Of a DNA stretch of 25,130 nucleotides, positions 1-10,105 are shown piece after piece. Each line of letters begins with the position of its first letter. Position 1 is the first letter of the stretch. The notes beneath the pieces were generated by a model. It was not told the origin of the DNA, did not search any database, and worked only from the letters and a program-made list of their open reading frames with translations. The position numbers were made by a program, and so were the translations under genes. This DNA comes from Oehlia diaphana (Eukaryota > Glomeromycota > Glomeromycetes > Glomerales > Glomeraceae), in the NCBI GenBank assembly GCA_003833135.1, contig QZLH01000257.1:34421-59550 (forward strand), read 5' to 3'.

Positions 1-240
1 ATTATTAGAAAATTTTATTTATACAATATCTGTCTTACGTGTTATACCAATTATTAGAAAAAGAAAATTTAAAGAAAAAATTTCTGAAAAATTTTAACAA
101 TCTATTGGCGTTATTGAAAAATATTTCGCTATGTTTTATTTTAATAATAATATAAAAAATATTGCGAAATTTTTTTTTGCAAATGTGATATATCACGTGA
201 CCGACAATATGTAACAACTGGTGTAGAAATTCAATGATCA
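1..240. other. AT-rich DNA left of the palindromic island
   Basis: The stretch is AT-rich with runs of A and T and a loosely repeated ATTATTAGAAA word at 1-10 and 50-60. Open frames here are short and of low complexity. I see no gene. Confidence 0.5.
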
Positions 241-460
241 TCCAGGGTAATGTTTGCATCCAGGGTAAATGTTCAAAAATCCCGGGTGATCACCCTGGAT
301 GCATCCAGGGTAACTACCCGAGATCAATCCAGGGTAAATCCTGGATTTTTGAACAGTACGGCGTTTGGTAATCCAGGGTAAATCCTGGATACATCCCGGG
401 TAGCTACCCTGGATGCATCCAGGGTGGCCACCCGGGATTTTTGAACAGTATGGCGCATTA
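241..460. repeat. GC-rich palindromic repeat island (CCCTGGAT/ATCCAGGG)
   Basis: About a dozen copies of ATCCAGGGT or its complement ACCCTGGAT, with variants CCCGGG and ACCCGAG, are packed into some 220 bases inside otherwise AT-rich DNA. The perfect 20-bp palindrome ACCCTGGATGCATCCAGGGT occurs twice, at 292-311 and 406-425. Two larger direct units both end in TTTTTGAACAGTAYGGCG (about 342-363 and 436-456), and an inverted piece of the same motif, TGTTCAAAAATCCCGGG, lies at 269-285. The minus-strand open frame across this block (324-506) is low-complexity repeat translation and not a gene. The arrangement suggests a repeat family or the subterminal part of a small transposon; no transposase or clear target duplication is visible. 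Confidence 0.8.
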
Positions 461-2594
461 TAGATATTGAAGTAGATTTCCCCCTTTTTAACTGACGCAC
501 GCCCATTTGTTAAATGATTCTATAATAAAGTTATTTACTTATTATCAATCCAATTGGTGAATTTAATTGACTAAGAAATTCATGATCGATGATTTAATCG
601 ATTTAATCACGCGTAATATAAATATATTTGATTGGATAAATAGCACGTGATTTAAGATTATCCATGATAGAAGTCCAACACACGGGGACCAATGATTTTG
701 TTTAAATAGAAAAATTTAGAATACTTTATAATTAGGAATTTAACATGGTAATAATTAGTCAACAAAAAATAATATAATAATATGTATTAAATATATATTT
801 ATAATATTAGAATTTATATTAATGATTTGACCTTTGAATGTAGAATGAAATTAGGGAATTGTGAAAAAATAATTATCAATAAAAAATTGATTATTTTTTA
901 TAAGTATTTCCGAAAAAACTTTAATATTATGAAAATACCACAAATATTTTTATTAATAAATTATAAAATTTTGTAAAAAATATCAATATTTTTTTTTTGA
1001 TTTTTATGAATTTGAAAATCAAAACTATTTATCCAGCGTTCAATTTAATCATCTTCTATCAAATGTCGGTCAATTTTCCTACATGTTATATTAATTTGTT
1101 TTTAAAAAAAATAAATTTATTTAATATAATTAGTATTTTTATTTCTTTATTTTAAAAAAGGGAAATTTCTGGAAAAAAAATGAATCTGAAATAAAAAATA
1201 AGTACCGAAAAAAATTCTGAAAAAAATTCAGTCCAAAAAGAGTGAAAAAAAAAAAATTTCAGTTTGGGGAAAAAAAATTAAACGTAAATGGGAAAAGAAT
1301 GAGAAAAAATAAACTTTTCGGTTTGAAAAAAAAAAAAACTAAACCGAAAGAAGAAAGGGGAGAAAAATTTTTTTTCGGTTTAAGCTAATTAATAATCAAA
1401 AAAAAAAAAAAAAATTTCGATTAAGGGTAAAAATTTCATTAACTGATGGATTAGTTGATTGGAATGTACATGGATCGAATAAATAGTTTTTGACCATAAA
1501 TAGATCTGGCGGAGTTATGTCGAAAAAGCCGTAGGACATAGTTCTAATCTGATTATAGCCTTGACTCAAACTAAAAAAGAATAAACAATATTTTTTGGGT
1601 CAAAAAAAAAAAAAATTCCAAAAAATTTTGATAAATTCCGATTAAAAAAAATCCCCTAAAAGAATCCAATAAAAATAAAACAAAAGTATAAAAAAAAATT
1701 TTGGTTGTTAACCAAAAGGAAACAATTATAATAAAAAAAGGGATAAAAAATTAATAAAAAAAAAAGACTAAAAAGGTAGTTTTTGTCTTTACGGTAAAAA
1801 TGAAAAATAAAAATAAAATTATTATTATAGAAATGGTTAGTGACTTGGTCGTGGTATTAAAGAGAGCGGAAATGATAAATTCGAAATAGAACGGACGCAC
1901 ACTTTTCACTGTTACACAATTCAAATTATTTATACAGGGTAATTTAAATATGGCAAATTTTTTTAATTAGATAGATTGTTGTCATATAAAATAAATTTGT
2001 GATATTAACGAAATGATTAAAACGAAACAATATTAGGTACAAAAAGATAAATTTGTAAAGTAATTATTAAAATTTTTTTTTTCTTCGTGTTTACTTATTA
2101 TCAGTAACAATACATTATTAAATAGTAAGTAGTTATCTATATAATGGATCACATTGGAGAAAAATTTATCAAATGTTAATTCTTATATTTTAAATACAAT
2201 TCTTATCTAAAACTCTCATGATATAATAATCAATTTATTATTACGAAAGATAATGCAAAAGTTACGTTATTGATGCATAATTACTGTAAGTAACTCATGC
2301 AGTCATATGCGATATCCATATTTTGCAAATGTTACGCTATATATACGTTAAATTTTTCTAGGTTATTCGTGTATTTTATCTAGGTATTTATCTTTCTGAC
2401 GATAACAAAAAAGAAAGAAAATAAAAAATTTACTTAATATTCCACATTTCCAAGTGTTTAGTTAAAAATAAATATTTTATTACAAACTGGTTTAGAACAA
2501 AATTTATATCTATACAATATGCGAAATAATAAAAAAAATAAATAATAAATGATTAATTGATACTAATGTAACTAATGTATATATATACTTTTAA
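461..2594. other. Gene-poor AT-rich stretch with purine tracts
   Basis: I see no supportable gene. Between about 1150 and 1800 the plus strand is rich in A runs broken by G. A small stem TTTCGGTTT/AAACCGAAA occurs around 1316-1350, and a further CGGTTTA copy lies near 1375. The stretch between about 2040 and 2590 could hold the 3' untranslated end of the minus-strand P450, but no polyadenylation signal can be picked out in such AT-rich DNA. Confidence 0.5.
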
Positions 2595-4448
2595 TTATTT
2601 TCTCTTTTCAAAAATAATTCCAGCATTGCTTGGAAGTTTTATTGTACCAATCATTTTTGGTCCCTCAATTTTACCACTTTCGGTTCGTAAATTATATTTT
2701 AGTATAATATTATGTAAGAAGAATTTAATTTCGTTTACTGCAAGCTGTCTTCCAGGACATCTAAATAATTTAATGATAATTAATTAGATTATTTTATATT
2801 TGTAAAAGTTTTTTTAAAAAAAAACTTAATTGAATAATACACTTACGCGTGTTTACCACCTCCAAATATGACATAGTTTTTACTAACTTTTGATGCCGAA
2901 GCGTTCGTATTTAAATGTCTGAATGGTTCAAATGATTGTGGATTTGGACCTTGTAATGATTCATCTAGGTAAATATCATCAACATAGAGATAGATTGAGT
3001 GATCTTTGGGTACTTGTAATCCATTAGAAAATGTATAATCTTTAGTTGTAACATGGGGAAGTGTTGCTACATGTTCAGATAATCTAAGGGATTCTTTAAT
3101 GAAACTATCTAATTTTTTCATATTATTAAGTGCTTCAAATGGAAGTATACCATTTTCATCTGCTTCTTTATGAACTTCTAATTGTTCTTCATATAATTCT
3201 TGCATATATTCAGGTCGAGATGCTAAATTCATAATAACATGTGTACAACTATTTGCTGTCGTATGGATCGATACAACAATGAGAAAACATAATTTATCTG
3301 TTATTTCTTCATAATTAATACTATTAGGATCAAAACTTTCTTCTTCCATAATATTTTGAATGAAATCATCAGGACGTTTCCAAGAATCTCCATATTTTTC
3401 TTTCTCTTGTAACCGTTTACAAATTTGTTTTTTAAGATGTTTAATAAGTACCTTTTGATGATTAATTGCTGGATTATAGATTCCTAAACTGAATATACTA
3501 TTATTAATAAAAGATTGAAGTCCTGGATAGATAAAATTAAGTATTGGCGGAATTCTCACAATTTTTGTTATATCGATCGTAAGTTCTGAGAATGTAACTA
3601 TAACTTCTTCATATTGTGATTCTTCCTATATAAAGAGATATATTCAAATAGTAAATTTATAATTTTCCAAAATATATAAGCACATATAATAAAAAGTATA
3701 ATAAAGTACTTACTTCACCGATAAAAATATTTGCAAGTGGATTAGAAATAATATTAGTTATCATAGGATATATATTATGAATAACATTTGGTTCATCACA
3801 ATCACCAATATATTTTTGAGTAGCAACGTTAAGACTTTCTTGCATACGTTCAGTATAAAGTTTTAACTTATTTATAACATAATCTTTAAGTACTTTTGGC
3901 GGATTTGTAAATTTAATGTTATGTTTAAAAATTGAATTTAAATCGAATTGTTTTCCAAAAACAAATGAATCATCTCTAGATAATACTTCTTGAAAATGTT
4001 CTTTTCCTATAAGATTTTATAATATGGGTTAAAAGGAATTTAAATAATTTGAAGATAAAAATGTACATAACTTACCAATAAATGTTCTCACTTCACCCCA
4101 AACATATAAACTGAAAATATCACCGTACTAATACAATAATTGAAAGAAAGTTTAATTAACGTTAATTAAACTTTTTTGACGTCAAAAAATTCCGTAAAGT
4201 CAACAAACCGCTTTTCTACATTGTTTAAAGAATTCTTCACTGTTGGTCAAAAAATCGTAAGTATGTCCAATAATTGGATATTTATAACGAACGAGTGGTG
4301 GCATATTCTAAAAAAAAAAAAATAATTAAGAAAAAACATCAAAATTCTCGATAAATTATTATTATCATACCAGCTTTGGACTACGCATACGCTTTAGAAT
4401 GTAAAGCGTTACTAATAGAATAGATCCTAAAATAATCGGTTGATACAT
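2595..4448 (-). CDS. Cytochrome P450 monooxygenase, six exons, membrane-anchored
   Basis: The gene predicts a heme-thiolate monooxygenase of 488 residues. Exons on the minus strand are 4448-4371, 4307-4209, 4127-4076, 4006-3714, 3625-2847 and 2760-2595, giving 1467 coding bases. Introns are 63-88 nt; donors are GTATG, GTTTGT, GTAAG, GTAAGT and GTAAGTG, and all end in AG. The ATG at 4448 opens a hydrophobic anchor (YQPIILGSILLVTLYIL, residues 2-18), followed by a proline hinge near NMPPLVRYKYPIIGH. The I-helix motif is SIHTT, with His295 where many P450s have an acid. ExxR is ESLR at 352-355, the PERF-like site is EPFRH with Arg410, and the heme loop is FGGGKHACPG with ligand Cys435, split by the last intron. 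Length is normal. It probably faces the cytosol on the ER with a reductase partner. The substrate is unknown; HTT in the I-helix also occurs in some fungal diterpenoid P450s, which is only a hint. Confidence 0.93.
4147..4174. repeat. Perfect 28-bp palindrome inside P450 intron 2
   Basis: The sequence AAAGTTTAATTAAC is followed at once by its exact reverse complement, with no spacer. It lies inside the 81-nt intron at 4128-4208, which also has the non-consensus donor GTTTGT. As RNA it could pull donor and acceptor together. Confidence 0.9.
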
Positions 4449-4586
4449 TTTTTTTATTTTTTTTAAAAAAAAATAACAGATAAAATTTTTAAAGTATTTA
4501 AGAAGGATTTTTAAGAAAAAAAGTTCAAGATGATAAGATTACTTATATAATTTTTTTTTCCTTTATCAAATGAGTATAAAAAATCG

Positions 4587-4595
4587 CTTTTTATA
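4587..4595 (-). promoter_or_regulatory. Possible TATA box of the P450 gene
   Basis: TATAAAAAG reads on the minus strand about 140 bases before the P450 start codon. TATA-like words are common by chance in such AT-rich DNA, so this is only a candidate. Confidence 0.25.
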
Positions 4596-6173
4596 CTTGG
4601 CTATAAAGATTTTTCGCATTGTTAAATGAAAGTTAATAATAACTTGCTAAAATAGGCATGTGTTATTGTTATAAAGTATATTAATACAAGGACTAATTGA
4701 TTTCCTTTATTGTCGCAGCAATAATATTAATTAATTCAACAATTTCCAAATACAGGAATTAAGATATGCCGGAGATTATTAGAATGCTTCATGCCGAAAT
4801 TTATCCTTAAATCACCTGATGATTTGAGAATGGATTTGAGTTACTTTAATAAGGTAGTATTTTGTAGCACTTTAATCATCGTTTATTTACATACTATACA
4901 CTGTACAACCTTTATTTCGTAATTCCATTTCCTAGTAGTTTCTCTGCCATAAAAAAAAATTATAATTTGTTTATTTATACAATATTCAAAAATTCAATTA
5001 AAAAAATATAAATATATAAGAATAATTATATACTGATTATAAATCTAAATGAATAATTTTGGATAATAAGAATAAAACAAGATTATTGAGTAATTATTAT
5101 TTGGTTTGAATAATATTAAATGTTTGATAAATATCAAATGACAAAAACATCGAATTAATAGTAATTATAATATCATAAATTTAAATGTATTTTTTTTAAA
5201 TTATATGTCAGTTTTTTTTTAATGCAATAAGTAGTTCAAGGTTTTAATTTAATTGCCAAGAAAGAGTTTTTTTTTCTCTATCTGTTGAAACTGATAGTAA
5301 TCACTTTAATGTTTTACTGCGGAATAAGTTTTTCAATTAGAAAGTTATGGATGTAATTATTTGTTTTAATTTGTAGTAAAATAAATTTATCAACTTGGGA
5401 ACCTCGCAAGTCGCATCTAAAAAATGGTTTTATAGGATATTTTAGTAGCAAAAACAAAAATGTTGCTGGATAATTTGTGTCGAAGAAAGCGTGTTAGGTA
5501 TCAGTTCGTTGAAAAATAAATGTTTGTCAATAAAACATTAGTACAGCATACCTGCAACGCCAAAAATTGTCCTAAAATGGCCCTTTAATATAAATAGGTA
5601 TGAATTTTAAGAGTTCTTTAGTTGCTTATTTCTAAATCATCTCTAACCTTTCTATAAAAAATAATAATATATTATTTTGTTATCAAAATTAGCTTGGCGG
5701 CTCCTTAGAACATGAAAATTTCTTGAATAGATTCAAATACTATTTATTGTTACCACCAGTTTTCGGCATGCGTCAGGTGATAACAGAAGTGATTCACGAT
5801 CAAATTAGTGTAGATCAAGTCAATTTACCAGAGTAAATCCAAATTGAGGAGTAATTTTATTAGAAGTGCGTTGATATCCCAATAAAATTATTATTACTGC
5901 TTCACTCAGCGCTCTGTAGAAACCAAAATTATATCAAACACACAAAAATAAATTCCCAATCAAAAAGAATTTCCACTAAACGACCTTTCTCAAGAGAAAA
6001 TCTTGTTTTAGGGTCTAATGATCTTGTTTTTAAATTTAACTCTTCTAAAAAAACTTCAAAAACCTAAACTGTTAATAAAAACTGTTAAAAAAAAAAAACT
6101 ATTCTTCCTCCCACATCCATTTGGGTAAATATTTATAATGAAAAAAAATTCAAAGGAAAACTTGTCTATGGCC

Positions 6174-6258
6174 AAATTGACTTTAGACAACTTACACACT
6201 TCGTCCGAGTGACAATTTGTTAAAGGTCACTTTGTGATAAGTTGACCAAAGCCAATTT
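6174..6258. repeat. Imperfect inverted repeat (hairpin), arms about 25 bp
   Basis: The left arm (6174-6198) reads AAATTGACTTTAGACAACTT followed by ACACA. The reverse complement of the right arm (6233-6258) begins AAATTGGCTTTGGTCAACTT, so roughly 22 of 25 positions agree. An inner GTGAC/GTCAC stem extends the fold. This could be a tiny foldback element; no target duplication was seen. Confidence 0.6.
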
Positions 6259-6599
6259 CTTACATAATCATGATTGTCCCTTGGCTAACGCTCAAAAATA
6301 ATTCTAAAATAATATATCTAATAAAAAATCAATAAAAATAACTTACTAATACAATAAATATAAAACAATATATAAAATAAATAATCAATATTCTGTAATA
6401 AATTGTACTAAAAATACAATACTAATTAATAAAAAAAATCAATATAAAATTATGCGTATTAGTGCGCAGTGATTATCCAGTAATCAAAATTTCGCAACAC
6501 TATCGTTTACAATAAAATTTACTCTATTATTGTATATTGTAAAAGAAATAAACTAAAGACCATTCTATTCCCAAAAATAGTTTTCATTCCAGTGTCATT

Positions 6600-7140
6600 C
6601 CATAAGTGGTAAGTTTCTTCCATATCCATGACATTTCTTTGTTAAAGTAAATGGTTTTGGAAGGTCATGATGAACGTGTCTAGTAGGCAAAAGAGAACAT
6701 GTTCAAATATGTTTGATGGGTTCCTTTTTAGGAAGACGGATTCATGTTGTTTGAGACACCACAGAGGGAAGGAAAATCAAAGGTAAAGGAGAAGCATGTG
6801 CCTGTATATAAAGGTTTAAAAGATCCTTGACTGTTTGCTTAAAATATTGTCACAGGTCATTTTATTTATGCGAAGAAACCTCTTCATAAGTCGTCTTAGC
6901 TTTGAATAAGTAGTCATACAAAGAGGGTCCATTGGTGTAGAGGATATTATCTTTCAAGAATATTATGAAATTTTCATCAATAAAAAGTTTGCTGTTAACT
7001 CTTATATCGTAACCAAAGTCTTGTTATTGAGTATTTAATGTTGGGAAACCCATTTTTTGGTGCTTCCTAATAGGCGAAATATCCATAGTACTACTACCAA
7101 GCTATCACATATGGTGTTCATAAGCACTTAGAGACTTTGC
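6600..7140 (-). pseudogene. Decayed coding remnant, unidentified (part 3)
   Basis: The minus strand reads as protein-like text broken by stops and at least one frame change. Readable blocks are FGYDIRVNSKLFIDENFIIF, LYTNGPSLYDYLFKAKTTYE, KQTVKDLLNLYIQAHA and, after further stops, LPTRHVHHDLPKPFTLTKK followed by CHGYGRNL. The mixed composition, with W, H, C, P and G, is unlike random AT-rich translation. I cannot name the family. The GxxLYDYLFKA-like block is vaguely like small conserved modules of mobile-element ORFs, which is weak inference. It may be the C-terminal part of the same fossil as the remnants at 7340-7625 and 8066-8160, since all three lie on one strand. Confidence 0.4.
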
Positions 7141-7339
7141 AAAAAATAAAAGAAAAAAAATAAAATAGAATGTTTTAACAATTTATTTTGGGGTTTCCAT
7201 TTTTGTTAAGTCACATTCACTAAATATCAGCACTTGAAGTGTTTTAACTCTAAATTTGTTTAAATTTTTGTATATACTTATATAAAATACATTTAAAAAT
7301 ATTATTAAATTGAATAATAAAATAAATTTTCTCTTACTT

Positions 7340-7625
7340 TAAGAAGAGGAATTGATAAATGATTCAAATGTCCACCAAATAAGTTCATGTTATATTTTGC
7401 TATGTTTTAATGCATCTAAATTATTGAAAGGTTTTTTACTGTAAGGTGGTATATTCCCATTCTCAAATAACCCAATTTATAAAGAATTTCATTCATTGGC
7501 AGTGATTTCTTCCCAATAACTAGGCACAACCTTGCATTTTTCTCATGACTTATCATCACAATGTGAAGTGGTGAAAAAAAATGGCCAGTTTTTCTGGTAC
7601 TGGAAAGACACTTCTACAAGCATAG
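7340..7625 (-). pseudogene. Decayed coding remnant, unidentified (part 2)
   Basis: One reading frame on the minus strand stays protein-like for about 95 codons with only a few stops. It contains CKVVPSYWEEITANE, then IGLFENGNIPPYSKKPFNN, LDALKHSKI and HELIWWTFESFINSS. The clustered aromatic residues and lack of low-complexity runs point to an old gene and not chance. The frame ends at a stop close to a possible donor (AAAGTAAGAG). No domain is recognised. The neighbouring remnants on the same strand at 8066-8160 and 6600-7140 could be its N- and C-terminal continuations. Confidence 0.4.
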
Positions 7626-8065
7626 AAAGAGATTGAGATTATACAAATATTTGTATTATGAAGCTTATAGAAAAATAATAATTTTAAAAAATTATTCATG
7701 TAAAAGAATGGTTAAATGCGCAACTGGAAAGAGATTTTTCTATATTTTGGACAATTAAATATCATGTTATAATTGGCAAAATAATATTATTGATATCAAA
7801 AAAAGTATTGTAAATGCCGAAAAAATTATGAAAACTATGAAAAAAAAAGATACAAATGATAATTAAAATGATTGTACATTTTGTTGTTTTGTCCAATTGT
7901 TTTGGATGTACATTTTGACTAAATTTGAAATAAATATGAAATATTTGTTGTACAATATAATCAATTTTTTGCCAATTTCATACTTGAGCAATATTTTGCT
8001 ATAAAATTTAGTACTTTCCCAAACAGCATTCACTATATAAAAAATTTTCATATGGTCCTGAATCC

Positions 8066-8160
8066 TTATTGCAGACTTGGAATACTTTGTGGCATAAAAT
8101 TTGTTATAAATCTAACCCATTCTTCTGAAATCTCTTAAGGCATTGTCATAGATACTATTT
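8066..8160 (-). pseudogene. Decayed coding remnant, unidentified (part 1)
   Basis: The minus strand reads IVSMTMP, a stop, then EISEEWVRFITNFMPQSIPS and LQ before another stop. It is short but protein-like and colinear with the two remnants at lower coordinates. No family is assigned. Confidence 0.3.
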
Positions 8161-8535
8161 TTTCAACTGGTTTCTGAAATGAATATAATTATTTTATTGA
8201 TAGATAGTAGGAAAAAAAATCTGGTTTATCTTTCTTACTAGCTTTTACCAACAATGATGAAGAGATAGAATAATAGGTGGAAGATTTATACCATAGACTT
8301 TTTTTGTTTCTTTGATAGTTTAGATACTAGCAACAAATTATCACTGATAACTTGGCTGGCTAAAGGGGCCTTTCAGGTTAGTTCAGATATTGTTAACCCT
8401 TTTAAAATAACTACTAATTCCTGATAAAGCTCCAATGTTTCTCTTTAAAATAATATAAGTAAATATCTCATATAAACTTATATATATAGTATACTAATAA
8501 AAAAGTTTTCCTTTAACTTATTTAAATTATGTTTA
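8161..8535. other. AT-rich spacer before the hAT element
   Basis: No gene, tRNA or clear repeat was seen. Confidence 0.4.
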
Positions 8536-8543
8536 ATCTGCTC

Positions 8544-9021
8544 TAGAGATGGCAACGGTCACGGTTATTAACCAGTCATGACTGGTTATGACCGTGACCG
8601 ATATCGGTCAGTCAAAGGCTTCTGACTGACCATTTAACCGACCAGTTTGACTGACCATTTGACCAACCGTTTAACCAACCGTTTGACTGACCGTTTGACT
8701 GACCGTTTGACCGACCATTTAACCGACCGTTAACTGACCATTTAATCCATTTAATCATTTAACACTTTTTTTACGAACTTAATCAATAAAAAAAGTTGTT
8801 ATGACATTTCTTTAGTGGATTTAATCAAAAAAAAAACACTTTAACATTTTTTCTTAATTAAATTCATTAAAAAAAAATGGTTAAATGGTCGGTTAAATGG
8901 TCAGTTAAACGGTCAGTTAAACGGTCAGAAAAACGGTCAGCCAAAACGGTCGGTCGGTCAAAGACCCTTAACCGGTTATGACCGACCAATAACCGACCGT
9001 GACTGACCGTTGCCATCCCTA
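8544..9021. mobile_element. Non-autonomous hAT-type element (MITE/foldback), complete
   Basis: A 478-bp insertion is flanked by the 8-bp direct duplication ATCTGCTC (8536-8543 and 9022-9029). Its ends are inverted repeats: TAGAGATGGCAACGG on the left, and TAGGGATGGCAACGG as the reverse complement on the right. An 8-bp duplication with a TAGRG-type terminus is the hallmark of the hAT superfamily. The interior holds about ten degenerate 10-12 bp units of the GACCRACCGTTTGAC type on the left arm (about 8600-8760) and their complements (GGTCRGTTAAAC type) on the right arm (about 8879-8965), separated by an AT-rich centre. The RNA or single strand could therefore form one long hairpin. A perfect 18-bp palindrome, AACCAGTCATGACTGGTT, sits near the left end (8570-8587). 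No transposase is encoded, so movement would need a transposase from elsewhere. Confidence 0.88.
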
Positions 9022-9029
9022 ATCTGCTC

Positions 9030-9765
9030 TAAGGTAAGAGGCTTCTCTTCATTCTACAGACAGAATGATTATATTCATATAATGCATTCTTTCTTATTAA
9101 AGCATACTGTTTTTATAACTCCAATATCATACCCCATTCACTTTTTAATGACTTTTCTATATTTGATTTTTTCTCAATACACATTTTTTGAATACACTCA
9201 AACATCCTGCAAATTGCTAATAAAATTAAAAGTGATATCAAACTAATAATGTTATAGATCATTTGTGGTGCAGTAAATCAAATGACTATCAAATAACTAA
9301 AATCACATAGACTATCTATTTGACTTATTTTCTTGTCTAACAACTCTCCTCCTCTAAGTTTTGAGCTCCTGTGAAAGGTCTAATAAGCAATCATAATTTG
9401 GCATCCAACCTTCACATTTAATAGAAAGGTAAATTCTGAATAAGGATCAAGTTCAGACTTATTATGTAGCATATCAACGCAGTTTTACAAATGTCAAAAA
9501 CAATGAATAAAGAAGACTAATGTACAAATACAAAGTAGAAAAGCCTACCCGCTTCTCAATAATATGTGTTTAACTGATTTCATATGGGCTGATTTGTCTA
9601 CCTTTAATTAAAATATTGATTTTATTACATTTTTATTATACAAAATAGTATATAATATACAGTAAATTGGGGATGAGTATTAAAAAATATTTATTTAATG
9701 TTATTATACTATAATTTGGTAAATATTTCTTTTAAATTAATATAATTCTTAGCACTTACTATATA
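9030..9765. other. Spacer between two repeat elements
   Basis: AT-rich DNA with no supportable gene. The plus open frame that starts at 9010 begins inside the hAT element, so its first codons are transposon sequence, and its remainder shows no domain. Confidence 0.5.
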
Positions 9766-10105
9766 TGTTAAAAATTTGTATCTCAACTTTAAACGTAAAT
9801 ATCTCCAGATCCAATGATCCAATCAGCAAGCTCTTTTTTCGTTCATATAGACCAGATCAAAGGCTTTCCAAAGAGCATAAATTTATAAAAAATGAATCAG
9901 TGGATCCCAAGATATTTGCATTTAAGCATGTTAAAAAGTTCGTACTTCAACTTTAAACGTAAATATCTCCGAATCTAATGATTCAATTGGCAAGCTCTTT
10001 TTTCGCCTATAAAGTCCAGAACAAGGGCTTTCCAACAAGTCTAAAATTATAAAAAACGGATCAGTGGATCTTGATATATTTGCGTTTAAAGATGGTAATA
10101 CAAAC
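9766..10105. repeat. Head-to-tail dimer of a repeat with inverted ends
   Basis: Two direct copies (about 9766-9929 and 9930-10105, offset 164 bp) share TTCAACTTTAAACGTAAATA at the left, then GCAAGCTCTTTTTTCG, then AAGGCTTTCCAA or AGGGCTTTCCAA, then ATCAGTGGATC. Each unit ends in GATATTTGCATTTAA or GATATATTTGCGTTTAAA, the reverse complement of its own start. The whole block is also bounded by inverted TTTGTATY...CTTTAAACGYAAATAT. Short open frames in both directions (9765-9956, 9931-10113) translate this repeat and are not genes. No transposase is encoded and no convincing target duplication was seen. It is most likely a dispersed non-coding repeat family or a tandem insertion of one small element. 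Confidence 0.8.

Larger units (their letters stand above)
4449..6590. other. Gene-poor stretch upstream of the P450
   Basis: Apart from the proximal promoter region and the hairpin at 6174-6258, I see no supportable gene. Short readable snatches near 4760-4850 and 5690-5850 are broken by stops in every frame, and I could not assign them. Confidence 0.45.

Noticed and set aside
35..506. Two short minus-strand open frames near the left edge
   Set aside because: The first is low-complexity I/F/K/N text; the second translates the palindromic repeat island.
1447..1570. Plus-strand text resembling DGLVDWNVHGSNK and NRSGGVMSKKP
   Set aside because: It has five stops in about 45 codons and no recognisable family; too weak to annotate.
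7578..7616. Plus-strand MASFSGTGKTLLQ resembling a Walker A P-loop
   Set aside because: It lacks the first glycine of the motif, ends at a stop after 14 codons and has no helicase or ATPase text around it; the minus strand of the same stretch reads better as protein.
9010..9246. Plus open frame of 78 codons
   Set aside because: It starts inside the terminal repeat of the hAT element and shows no domain.
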